Part shown: positions 16,626 to 23,409 of the stretch, piece after piece
Position numbering within the stretch: the first letter of the stretch is position 1
Layout of the letters: each line of letters begins with the position of its first letter
Assembly: GCA_024638265.1 (NCBI GenBank)
Contig: JAHEKQ010000029.1
Span: forward strand, 1 to 32,779
Reading direction: 5' to 3'
Source: Flammeovirgaceae bacterium
Lineage (GTDB): Bacteria; Bacteroidota; Bacteroidia; Cytophagales; Cyclobacteriaceae
DNA: 32,779 bases
Made by a program: the position numbers and the translations under genes
Notes under the pieces: model-generated
What the model saw: the letters and a program-made list of their open reading frames with translations, nothing else
What the model was told of the DNA's origin: nothing
Databases searched by the model: none

Positions 16626-16814
16626 TAGTGGATAGTAGAAAGTGTTGAGTGTTGAGTGTTGAGTGTAAGGAATTAAGTGCTCACTCTTCAACACCGGACC
16701 TATTTCAGCTGAACTGTTTAACTAAAATATTATATTTGCAATCCAATTACCAACGTGGTCTCCTTGGTATCTTCGATACTTCGGCGACCGAAGGCGGTAA
16801 CTTGATATTTATTT
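16626..16814 (+). promoter_or_regulatory. tRNA-Leu promoter and structured leader
   Basis: The gap begins with three copies of the heptamer GTTGAGT (about 16644-16664), whose sense is partly complementary to CACTCTTCAACAC at 16682-16694. TATATTTG at 16731-16738 is an exact Bacteroidetes -7 element. The following ~70-nt leader contains two hairpins: TACCAA/TTGGTA (16748-16769) and CTTCGG-CGA-CCGAAG (16779-16793). No open frame here looks coding. Confidence 0.5.
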
Positions 16815-16896
16815 GCCAAAGTGGCGGAACTGGTAGACGCGCACGACTCAAAATCGTGTTCCTTCGGGAGTGTGGGTTCGATTCCCACCTTTGGTA
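16815..16896 (+). tRNA. tRNA-Leu (anticodon CAA)
   Basis: An 82-nt class II tRNA. Acceptor GCCAAAG pairs with CTTTGGT (one G-T), with discriminator A at 16896. Anticodon stem CACGA/TCGTG encloses the loop CTCAAAA, giving anticodon CAA, which reads TTG. A long variable arm (TTCC-TTCG-GGAG) is typical of tRNA-Leu, and the T arm is GTGGG-TTCGATT-CCCAC. CCA is not encoded. Confidence 0.95.
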
Positions 16897-16947
16897 CGAT
16901 TAGGTTGAGGGTTTGGGGTTGAAGGTTTAAGGTTGTTGAACATCTTT

Positions 16948-17013
16948 ACTGCTCTACTGCTCTACCGTTTTACCAGCCGAAGCTTAAGCGTAGGCTGGCT
17001 CTACAGCTCTACC
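16948..17013. repeat. Octamer repeat locus 1 (ACTGCTCT/ACAGCTCT type) with central hairpin
   Basis: Units ACTGCTCT, ACTGCTCT, ACCGTTTT (16948-16971) are followed by a stem CCAGCC/GGCTGG (16973-16978 and 16993-16998) whose loop holds the palindrome GCTTAAGC. The same octamer register then resumes with ACAGCTCT up to 17013, right before the ATG at 17016. The unit family is the same as at 24034-24093. Confidence 0.7.
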
Positions 17014-17015
17014 GA

Positions 17016-17453
17016 ATGATAGTCTCCCGACCACGAACAAACGCACTTTTTGCACTAACGGTCTTCATCATTATTTCACTCTCACTTGCCTACGCCGGTT
17101 TGCAAGGCCCCATTAATACAGGTGAGTGGAAGTGGTATAATTATATAGCCGTATATTTCTTTGGTCCACTAGCCCTGATACTGGCCATTCGTATGCTGAT
17201 CAATTTCAAACTTATCTATGTCGCTAAAGACCGGGTTGATATCCGTTATCCTTTCAGGTTGTCCAGAAATAAGTATAGTATAAAAGAGCTGGAGTGGTGG
17301 ACAGAGAACAGGGTAAAGACGGGTAAAACCATGTTTCGGGAGCTTGAGATGAAATTCCCGGGCCGGAAAGTAAAGATCAGTAAGCAGGAGAATTCTTCTT
17401 ACGATCAAATCTTTCAGTATTTTAGCCGCAAGGCCGCAAAGAAAAAGAATTGA
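17016..17453 (+). CDS. Two-helix membrane protein with PH-like domain, unknown function
   Basis: A 145-aa protein with membrane helices at about residues 10-28 and 43-63 and a C-terminal cytoplasmic beta-rich domain (LIYVAKDRVDIRYPFRLSRN, YSIKELEWWTENRV, FRELEMKFPGRKVKIS). The layout recalls bacterial PH (bPH) membrane proteins, but this is a resemblance only. The ATG directly follows an octamer repeat and no good ribosome-binding site is seen. The stop overlaps the TTG start of crcB by 4 nt (TTGA), suggesting cotranslation with the fluoride exporter. Confidence 0.65.
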   Translation: MIVSRPRTNALFALTVFIIISLSLAYAGLQGPINTGEWKWYNYIAVYFFGPLALILAIRMLINFKLIYVAKDRVDIRYPFRLSRNKYSIKELEWWTENRVKTGKTMFRELEMKFPGRKVKISKQENSSYDQIFQYFSRKAAKKKN

Positions 17454-17827
17454 TCAAAGTATTAATCATAGGGTTGGGAGGATTCCTCGGCAGTATTTCT
17501 CGCTATGGGGTGTATCAACTATTCGACAAGACCGTTCTGAGCTCTTTTCCCTACGGTACCTTTGCCGTAAACATCATCGGAAGCCTCGCAATTGGTATAA
17601 TCTACGGATTAATGCAGAAAGGAAATGTATTGAGCGAGGAATGGAGAATATTCCTGGCAATAGGGTTTCTGGGGAGTTTTACTACCTTTTCCACTTTTGC
17701 TTACGAAAACTTTATTCTTATTAAAAGTTCTCAATTTCTAGGAATGCTTATTTATACTGTTGCCAGTGTAGTTATTGGAGTGGTCGCAGCCTATTTAGGG
17801 TACTTGGGGGCGAGTTTGAATTCATAG
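17450..17827 (+). CDS. crcB: Fluoride ion exporter CrcB/Fluc
   Basis: A 125-aa four-helix membrane protein of the Fluc family, forming dual-topology dimers that export F-. Family signatures are present: GGFLGSISRYGVY near the N-terminus, GTFAVNIIGSLAIGIIYG with the pore Asn, and GFLGSFTTFSTFAYE with the phenylalanine/threonine track. Translation starts at TTG within a TTGA overlap with the upstream gene; the N-terminal family motif begins nine residues later, so this start is right. No fluoride riboswitch motif is apparent upstream. Confidence 0.93.
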   Translation: MIKVLIIGLGGFLGSISRYGVYQLFDKTVLSSFPYGTFAVNIIGSLAIGIIYGLMQKGNVLSEEWRIFLAIGFLGSFTTFSTFAYENFILIKSSQFLGMLIYTVASVVIGVVAAYLGYLGASLNS

Positions 17828-17887
17828 TTGAAGGATACAGTAGACCGGATACATACCTGCCAACTGACTACTGCCAACAGACCACAC
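17828..17887. repeat. Low-complexity intergenic remnant
   Basis: The 60-nt gap between the convergent crcB and the ABM gene carries a degenerate CTGCCAACTGACTACTGCCAAC-like tract (the core repeat is CTGCCAAC). Short imperfect units of this type resemble the satellites elsewhere in the window. No terminator hairpin is obvious. Confidence 0.3.
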
Positions 17888-18175
17888 CTAAATCACAAAT
17901 ACCCCACTAAACGCCACCGGTCTTTCTTCAAACAGGGCTCTTGTCCTGGTCCAGGTCTCTTTGAAGAGTTTTGATTTTCGATATTGATCGAGGAATTCCT
18001 GCCCTTCCCATTTGCTGAAGGTTATATATACTCTTGGGTCACTTGGGTCTTTCCATAATTCCAGGTGCTGACAACCGGGAAAGTTCCTGATCTTTTCACG
18101 TCGTTCCATAAAAAGCTTAAGGAAATCCCCTGTCAACTCCTCCCTGAAGGTCATTCTCACCACTCGTTCGATCAT
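17888..18175 (-). CDS. ABM-domain (dimeric alpha/beta-barrel) protein
   Basis: A 95-aa single-domain protein with the antibiotic-biosynthesis-monooxygenase fold pattern: strand MIERVVRMTFR, helix LTGDFLKLFMERREKIRNFPGCQHLELWKD, strand VYITFSKWEGQEFLDQYRKSKLFKETW. Members include small cofactor-free monooxygenases, heme-degrading enzymes and many uncharacterised proteins; nothing here decides between them. It starts 2 nt after the stop of the SAM-adenosyltransferase gene and is almost certainly cotranscribed with it. Confidence 0.8.
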   Translation of the reverse strand: MIERVVRMTFREELTGDFLKLFMERREKIRNFPGCQHLELWKDPSDPRVYITFSKWEGQEFLDQYRKSKLFKETWTRTRALFEERPVAFSGVFVI

Positions 18176-18177
18176 TA

Positions 18178-18945
18178 TTACCTGATGTTTATTACAATGT
18201 TGCTATCGTATTCAAGTCCCAGCAGTTTGGAAGCATTCCCTTGCTTAATCCCGATTTCGAGGAGTCCCTGGCTATTGAATAAGATGAAACTGTCCCCGGG
18301 ATCTACTTCAAAATAGCCAGTGTTAATTCGTTGAGAATTTTCCCTGCCAAAGGTGATAAAATAGGATTTACCATTAGTCAGCTTATCGAAGGTCTTCTTA
18401 TCGATATTGGTGATCAAGTTCCCGTATCGATCAATATGAAGCACATTCCCGATAATCTGATTCTGATTGGCCCGAAGGTGCCTGGGCAACATTTTTTTGA
18501 AAGTAGACAATGGGCTCCCTATTTCAGCAATGGGCTTGCCCATTGATAGATCGGCGGCCGCTGGAGCTGAGATATCCTTAGCAGGAAAAGTACCACCAAC
18601 TCCCGGTCCTCCAATATCGACTACCAAAAAGTGCTCCAGGTTGCTCAATAGTCCAAAAAGGCCATTGTCAGGCCCTACAAAAAAATGATCCTCAATTTTC
18701 AGGGCGATATACGGTGATTGTACTTTCTGAGGGTCATCAACTGCCACAAGATGGACCGTTCCTGGAGGAAAATCCCTGAATACGGATCCCAATACAAAAG
18801 AAGCCTGACCAATATGCCCCGGGGCAATGGAATGACTAATGTCAATTACATTAACACCTGGATTCCTGGAAATTATTGCTGCTTTTACAGCCGCCACATA
18901 ATGGTCCCTGATGCCGAAATCTGATAAAAAAGTAATAATCGCCAT
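18178..18945 (-). CDS. SAM hydroxide adenosyltransferase-like protein (DUF62 family)
   Basis: A 255-aa protein of the family that includes fluorinase and SalL chlorinase. Most members hydrolyse S-adenosylmethionine to adenosine and methionine. The family start FLSDFGIRDHYVAAVKAAI (Asp9, Asp14), DISHSIAPGHIGQASFVL and VGPDNGLFGLL (substrate-binding Asp-Asn) are clear. The segment usually reading like VVDPGVG is AVDDPQKVQ here, so the part that normally carries active-site residues is divergent. C-terminal beta domain: VLHIDRYGNLITNI, GDSFILFNSQGLLEIGIKQGNAS. It shares a divergent promoter region with phoH. Confidence 0.88.
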   Translation of the reverse strand: MAIITFLSDFGIRDHYVAAVKAAIISRNPGVNVIDISHSIAPGHIGQASFVLGSVFRDFPPGTVHLVAVDDPQKVQSPYIALKIEDHFFVGPDNGLFGLLSNLEHFLVVDIGGPGVGGTFPAKDISAPAAADLSMGKPIAEIGSPLSTFKKMLPRHLRANQNQIIGNVLHIDRYGNLITNIDKKTFDKLTNGKSYFITFGRENSQRINTGYFEVDPGDSFILFNSQGLLEIGIKQGNASKLLGLEYDSNIVINIR

Positions 18946-18973
18946 CCTAAAAAAATGTATTTAGCGTTCGCTC

Positions 18974-19005
18974 TTTGTTGCTGAGATCGATTATTGCTAT
19001 TTTTG
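18974..19005 (+). promoter_or_regulatory. Bacteroidetes-type promoter for phoH
   Basis: TTTG (18974-18977) and TATTTTTG (18998-19005) match the -33 and -7 consensus with a 20-nt spacer. Transcription would start about 19012, some 45 nt before the TTG start at 19057. Confidence 0.6.
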
Positions 19006-19056
19006 TAATGGTTAAGCCGATTCTAATTCTAAAAGTCAAGTAAAGATACTGCACGT

Positions 19057-20007
19057 TTGGTAGAAAAAGTAATCACCCTCGACAATGTGTCCCTCGTGGA
19101 CTTTCTCGGCGTAGAAAACCAGAATATTGAAGAAATTGCCAATGCATTCCCCAAGAGCAAGATCATATCCAGGGGAAATGAGATCCGGATTAAAGGCAAC
19201 ACCAATGAACTCATCAAGATCAACGATATTCTGAGATCACTTCTCGATCATTATCATAAATATGGAAAGATCACCCAGGACAATGTAAGGACCTACATTG
19301 CTGATGAAACAGAGTCAACCCTCCCTGAAGACAGTAAACACGTCCTGCTTTATGGAACAAAAGGCTCTTCAATTAGACCAAGGACATTAAACCAGCAGAA
19401 ACTGGTTTACAGCTTGCAGGAAAATGACCTGGTTTTCGCCATCGGACCTGCGGGAACCGGTAAAACCTACGTATCTGTGGCGCTTGCCGTCCAGGCGTTG
19501 AAAAACAAAGAAGTTAAAAAGATTATTATCACCCGACCGGCAGTTGAGGCAGGAGAAAACCTGGGCTACCTTCCCGGTGATCTTAAGGAGAAACTGGACC
19601 CCTATTTGCGACCCATATATGATGCATTGCGCGAAATGATCCCGGTAGAAAAATTAAGGTATTACATGGAAAGCGGGGTAGTGGAAATCGCTCCCCTGGC
19701 CTACATGAGGGGGCGCACCCTTAATAACGCATTTATTTTACTGGATGAGGCCCAGAACACGACGGCCATGCAGATTAAAATGTTTCTTACCAGGATGGGA
19801 CCTGACTCCAAGATGATTGTGACGGGGGATACCTCCCAGATAGACCTGCCAGGACATCAGGCCTCCGGACTGGTCGAGGCACTAAAAATCCTATCTGAAG
19901 TGAAGGGAGTAGGGTTTGTCAACCTCACGGAAAAAGATGTAATCCGGCACCGGATTGTGAAGAGTATTATTGACGCTTATAGTAAGTATAAGGGTAAGAA
20001 GGGTTGA
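19057..20007 (+). CDS. phoH: PhoH-family ATPase
   Basis: A 316-aa protein made of an N-terminal KH-like RNA-binding region (residues about 1-70, IISRGNEIRIKGNTNEL) and a P-loop ATPase domain. Walker A is GPAGTGKT (130-137), Walker B is FILLDEAQN (Asp230/Glu231), followed by TGDTSQIDLP and a conserved RHRIV near the end. PhoH proteins are linked to RNA metabolism and often sit near ybeY. The only possible start is TTG at 19057, since a stop lies in frame at 19030-19032 with no ATG between. The N-terminus then matches relatives in length. Its stop is followed directly by a heptamer satellite. Confidence 0.93.
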   Translation: MVEKVITLDNVSLVDFLGVENQNIEEIANAFPKSKIISRGNEIRIKGNTNELIKINDILRSLLDHYHKYGKITQDNVRTYIADETESTLPEDSKHVLLYGTKGSSIRPRTLNQQKLVYSLQENDLVFAIGPAGTGKTYVSVALAVQALKNKEVKKIIITRPAVEAGENLGYLPGDLKEKLDPYLRPIYDALREMIPVEKLRYYMESGVVEIAPLAYMRGRTLNNAFILLDEAQNTTAMQIKMFLTRMGPDSKMIVTGDTSQIDLPGHQASGLVEALKILSEVKGVGFVNLTEKDVIRHRIVKSIIDAYSKYKGKKG

Positions 20008-20105
20008 TGGGTAGATGGGTAGATGGGTAGTGGTAGGTGGTAGGTGGTAGGTGGTAGGTGATAGGTGGTAGGTGATAGGTGATAAGTGATAGGTGATAGG
20101 TGTAG
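20008..20105. repeat. Tandem satellite, ATGGGTAG then TGGTAGG/TGATAGG units
   Basis: The repeat starts at the phoH stop with 8-nt units (ATGGGTAG) and switches to about a dozen 7-nt units alternating TGGTAGG and TGATAGG. It fills nearly all of the 108 nt between phoH and the tRNA-Pro gene. It is G-rich on the plus strand with single or double G runs, too short for a standard G-quadruplex. Confidence 0.85.
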
Positions 20106-20115
20106 GAGAAATATT

Positions 20116-20190
20116 CGGGGTGTAGCACAGCCCGGTTAGTGCGCTGCGTTCGGGACGCAGAGGCCGGAGGTTCGAATCCTCTCACCCCGA
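20116..20190 (+). tRNA. tRNA-Pro (anticodon CGG)
   Basis: Acceptor CGGGGTG pairs with CACCCCG, with discriminator A at 20190. Anticodon stem CTGCG/CGCAG encloses TTCGGGA, giving anticodon CGG for codon CCG. T arm GGAGG-TTCGAAT-CCTCT. CCA is not encoded. No independent -7 element is seen between it and phoH, so it may be read from the phoH promoter through the satellite. Confidence 0.93.
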
Positions 20191-20205
20191 CAATGAAATA
20201 AAAAA

Positions 20206-20236
20206 AGTCGCCATGAAAGTGGCGATTCGCATTTTT
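20206..20236 (+). terminator. Likely terminator downstream of tRNA-Pro
   Basis: TCGCCA (20208-20213) and TGGCGA (20220-20225) form a stem extended by A206-T227 and a G-T pair, with a 6-nt loop. An A-run precedes it and five T residues follow at 20232-20236, slightly displaced from the stem. Confidence 0.6.
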
Positions 20237-20510
20237 GAGAATCCGTAAACAGTTTACTGTTGGAAGGATTCGAAATAATGAGAAATCGAACGTAGTGAGA
20301 TCTTTTTACTTCATTGTAAATACCACAAAAAGGATCACCGAGTGAAGGGATGCAGAATCTTCTGCATCCTGAAGCCTTGACGTTCAGAAGTTCAGCAGAA
20401 AAGTTCACGTGTTCACGGGAATGAGGTTCACGGGACTGACCTCTTTTTAGGCCCCTCACCCCTCATATGCATTCCGGCCTGTCCACCTCTGTCGGGTAAT
20501 CACTTTCTAA
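20237..20510. repeat. Dyad-rich noncoding region after tRNA-Pro
   Basis: A nested inverted repeat occupies 20239-20271: outer arms GAATCC/GGATTC, inner arms AACAGT/ACTGTT. A second one at 20348-20369 has 10-nt perfect arms GGATGCAGAA/TTCTGCATCC with 2 nt between. GTTCACG occurs three times at 20403, 20411 and 20426. Reverse-strand frames through this region and the tRNA give the GERIRTSGLCVPNAA-type peptide typical of tRNA shadows, so no protein is called. Confidence 0.6.
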
Positions 20511-20744
<234 letters not shown>

Positions 20745-20755
20745 TTCCCCCTCCC

Positions 20756-21553
20756 CTACTTCTTCCTCAAATATATATCTCCATTATAATTCTTGATCAT
20801 GAATTCCGGGCCTCCTCCATTGATCTTGCCTCTTACCCACTCATCGAGGTAAACCTTCTGGACTCCTCCATCGTTTTTCCGCTGGACAGGTTCGGACTTA
20901 ATGAGATCAATATCAAACCCCGAGAGTATCTCTCCCCTGGCAGTTCTCATTTTCATATTGGCCTTGAAGCCCGATGGTAGGGTCAGGTCTACATCACCAT
21001 TGTACGTTGCAAAGGCCATGGGCGTATCAGGCTTAATCGCATCAAAGGTGACCATGATCTTTCCATTGTAGGTATCTGCAATAACAGAACCGGAGATATT
21101 TTCGGCGGTTATAGGTCCGTTATAACTATCAAGTTCAAGTTCGCCCTTGATATTCTTTACCACTATGGCTGCCTGGTTATAGGTATCCAGTTTTAAATCG
21201 ATATCTGAGGGAACCTCAATTACGAAGTCAATTCCCTTGCTGCTCCAGTCTGTATCAACTTTTACTACGTTATTCTGTTCGTAAATCTCAAGATTGGCGG
21301 CAGCGGCATCAATTCGTTTTAATCCGTCGGACCTGGATTCCTGTTTCTCTTTCCCTTGAGTATGAAGCGTATATTTTACCAGGACATTCTTCCTGGAAGT
21401 ACCCAGAACTGTAACGGTACCCTTAGTGATATCCACTTCCAGTTTTCCCCGGGTTTGAGGATTGCTGAATTCTATGGGGATCTCCCCCGTCTTTTGTGAC
21501 CATACCGGGACGGAAACTACCAATCCAAGTACTAATATTCCTAACTTTTTCAT
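20756..21553 (-). CDS. Exported DUF4097-type beta-strand repeat protein (second copy)
   Basis: A 265-aa protein with signal peptide (MKKLGILVLGLVVSVPVWSQ) and a right-handed beta-helix-like series of short strands typical of DUF4097: VVKNIKGELELDSYNGPITAENISGSVIADTYNGKIMVTF, FATYNGDVDLTLPSGF, ENYNGDIYLR-like C-terminus (IKNYNGDIYLRKK). The recurring NGD/NGP turns mark the repeat. Function in this family is unknown; exported members behind ECF sigma/anti-sigma genes are probably envelope proteins. It starts 14 nt after the first DUF4097 gene and is the last gene of the sigma-factor operon. Confidence 0.85.
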   Translation of the reverse strand: MKKLGILVLGLVVSVPVWSQKTGEIPIEFSNPQTRGKLEVDITKGTVTVLGTSRKNVLVKYTLHTQGKEKQESRSDGLKRIDAAAANLEIYEQNNVVKVDTDWSSKGIDFVIEVPSDIDLKLDTYNQAAIVVKNIKGELELDSYNGPITAENISGSVIADTYNGKIMVTFDAIKPDTPMAFATYNGDVDLTLPSGFKANMKMRTARGEILSGFDIDLIKSEPVQRKNDGGVQKVYLDEWVRGKINGGGPEFMIKNYNGDIYLRKK

Positions 21554-21567
21554 TTTCTATTTTGAGT

Positions 21568-22464
21568 TTAATTGTTGTTTGTGTTTTTCAGATAAGCATT
21601 GCCATTAAAGGTCTCAAGTTGGATATCCAATCCCCCTCTTCCTAAACGAATCATCGACCTGCTTTCAAGTTTTTGCGTTACTCCTCCCTTAATATTGGAA
21701 CTTTCACTGGCTACCATTTTCATCGGCATTTGCTGATAGTCATTCTCATTGGTATAGAGATCACCATTGAAGCTTTTGAAGCTTACATCTGCGTTCAATT
21801 GTCCGGGGTAATTCATGTTGATATCACCATTCAGGGTATACAGATCAAGCGGCTGTGTGGGAAGTGAATTGAATTCCAGGGTAACATCCCCATTCACTGT
21901 CCTTGCTTTGAGTTTTCCTGAGGGGTCATCTACTGATATCGATCCATTGATGTTCCTCAGCATTAAATTCCCGGAGATACCATCGACCATTATATCCCCG
22001 TCATTTATTGTAGATAATACCAGGTGCTGGCCCCTCGGCACTTCGACCAGGAAATCAAGGCGGTAGTTGAATCGTTCCTCACAATTATTCCAGTTATAGC
22101 TCCAATTATCTGACTGTTTGCCCCAACTTTCGTTATTCTTACTGAAATCCCCGCATACCCCCGTCAGGTAAACTATAAGGGTATCATATAGATCCTTTAC
22201 GCCCAGATCAATAGACTTACCCTCCCCTAATCTTTCTTCGGTTTTGGCACTTATCGTCCGCTTAGCGGTGATTTTGATAGCCGTTCCCGAATAATTTCTC
22301 ACTTCGATATTACCATTGATATTCGCGACCCTGAGAACATTGCCCGGGTTGGTTTTCTCAAACCTCAACTCTTTTTCAAGTTGATCATCTGCCTTGAATT
22401 GTGCAGCGAGATCGCCGCCTAATAGCACCGCAAGTAGTACCATTGTGATTCTAAGTTTACTCAT
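21568..22464 (-). CDS. Exported DUF4097-type beta-strand repeat protein (first copy)
   Basis: A 298-aa protein with signal peptide (MSKLRITMVLLAVLLGGDLAAQ) and repeated strand-turn units LRVANINGNIEVRNYSG, STINDGDIMVDGISGNLMLRNINGSISVDDPSG, ARTVNGDVTLEF, YTLNGDINMNYPG, KSFNGDLYTNE, LETFNGNAYLKN. An inserted hydrophilic loop of about 30 residues contains two cysteines (GVCGDFSKNN...WNNCEERF) that could form a disulphide in the periplasm. The start overlaps the stop of the HEAT-repeat gene by 4 nt, so the envelope proteins are translationally tied to the regulator. Confidence 0.85.
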   Translation of the reverse strand: MSKLRITMVLLAVLLGGDLAAQFKADDQLEKELRFEKTNPGNVLRVANINGNIEVRNYSGTAIKITAKRTISAKTEERLGEGKSIDLGVKDLYDTLIVYLTGVCGDFSKNNESWGKQSDNWSYNWNNCEERFNYRLDFLVEVPRGQHLVLSTINDGDIMVDGISGNLMLRNINGSISVDDPSGKLKARTVNGDVTLEFNSLPTQPLDLYTLNGDINMNYPGQLNADVSFKSFNGDLYTNENDYQQMPMKMVASESSNIKGGVTQKLESRSMIRLGRGGLDIQLETFNGNAYLKNTNNN

Positions 22465-23222
22465 ATCAGTGATTCTATGGTTTCACGTACTTTTTCCTTG
22501 ACCTCTATAGGGGTCTCTTCCCTGTTCAGGAGTTCCCGAAGATCTTCGATAGAGCTTTTCTCTTGCAGGCTTAGCATCACTTCGGCCAGAGAGATCTGGA
22601 CCATAGGTGACTCTTGTTTTGAAATCGATTCCACCAGTCCCTGCCTTACCTCCGGGCGGTTGGAATACATCAGAAGTGCTTCTAGTGCAGCCAGCCTCAC
22701 ATTATCATTTTCATCATTATTTAATGTCTCAAGCAATGCCAGAATCACCTTGTCACTGGCTCCATCAAGCCCTGTACTCATGCTCACAGCTTTCAGACGG
22801 TCTGATGAAGACTCGCCTTCAATAAGATTCAGCATCATCAACTCCTTCATATCGCGAAGTTCACTGACCAATTCTGAATTGTCACTGCGGTTATTAAAGA
22901 CCAGGAATCCGATCAACAGCAAGGTTATCGAGTATGCTGCAAGTCCCCACCCCGTCTTGAGGAAATCAAGGGACAGGGTCCAACCTACACTGGTTTTGCG
23001 GAGTTTTCGCTTTTCCTTCGCAAGCATTGCATAAAACCCATCTTCCAACCTTATTCCCGGATCAGGTAGCTGCATATTATCCAACTGATCTTTCATCTCA
23101 TCGACTACGGAGATCTCCATTGGATCAACCTCACCGCTTAAGATCAGCTGCTCTATTCTCTCTACTTCTTGAGGTGTACATTTTCCACTTTCAAACTTTC
23201 TAATCAAATCATCCCGTTCCAT
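22461..23222 (-). CDS. Membrane HEAT-repeat protein, candidate anti-sigma factor
   Basis: A 253-aa single-pass protein. Residues 1-85 are cytoplasmic, charged and helical (DDLIRKFESGKCTPQEVERIEQL, MKDQLDNMQLPDPG), one membrane helix follows (about 90-110, GLAAYSITLLLIGFLVF), and the periplasmic part contains two to three HEAT-like helical pairs (DKVILALLETLNNDENDNVRLAALEALLMYS, PMVQISLAEVMLSLQEKSSIEDLRELL). This topology behind an ECF sigma gene fits an anti-sigma factor sensing the envelope. I use the ATG at 23222; a TTG three codons upstream is the alternative. The start overlaps the small upstream gene by 14 nt. Confidence 0.82.
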   Translation of the reverse strand: MERDDLIRKFESGKCTPQEVERIEQLILSGEVDPMEISVVDEMKDQLDNMQLPDPGIRLEDGFYAMLAKEKRKLRKTSVGWTLSLDFLKTGWGLAAYSITLLLIGFLVFNNRSDNSELVSELRDMKELMMLNLIEGESSSDRLKAVSMSTGLDGASDKVILALLETLNNDENDNVRLAALEALLMYSNRPEVRQGLVESISKQESPMVQISLAEVMLSLQEKSSIEDLRELLNREETPIEVKEKVRETIESLI

Positions 23223-23409
23223 CGTTCTCAAGATTTAATAGTGCATTAAATATTTTCATTCTTTCAATCCCCCCCATATATCCATTGGGTTCAGGACCCT
23301 TTAAATGCTTGATGTTTAACCGCCTTAAAAGTCTTTTTTTTTCATTATCATTCATTTCATTATTCATGAACCTGACTAACTGATCACTTATGGCTGGCAA
23401 TTTTTGCAT
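23209..23409 (-). CDS. Small protein in the sigma-factor operon, unknown
   Basis: A 66-aa hydrophilic protein (MQKLPAISDQLVRFMNNEMNDNEKKRLLRRLN...). The pattern 'FMNNEMNDNEKKRLLRRL' resembles the N-terminal helix of anti-sigma proteins (a short FLxGEL-type segment), but no zinc-binding HxxxCxxC is present. Of two close ATG codons, 23409 is better spaced from AAGGA (7 nt) than 23415. It overlaps both the sigma gene (26 nt) and the HEAT gene (14 nt), so all are translated together. It could bind the sigma factor or the HEAT protein. Confidence 0.65.
   Translation of the reverse strand: MQKLPAISDQLVRFMNNEMNDNEKKRLLRRLNIKHLKGPEPNGYMGGIERMKIFNALLNLENDGTG

Noticed and set aside
16649-16903. 84-aa plus-strand frame before and through tRNA-Leu
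   Set aside because: It spans the tRNA-Leu gene and its promoter, so it cannot be a real protein.
17828-17887. Fluoride riboswitch near crcB
   Set aside because: The upstream sequence of crcB is coding for the preceding membrane protein and shows no fluoride-aptamer core.
19967-20459. Minus-strand frames of 72 and 107 aa covering tRNA-Pro
   Set aside because: They translate the tRNA and satellite (RGFEPPASAS, GERIRTSGLCVPNAA), well-known artefacts of tRNA-containing regions.
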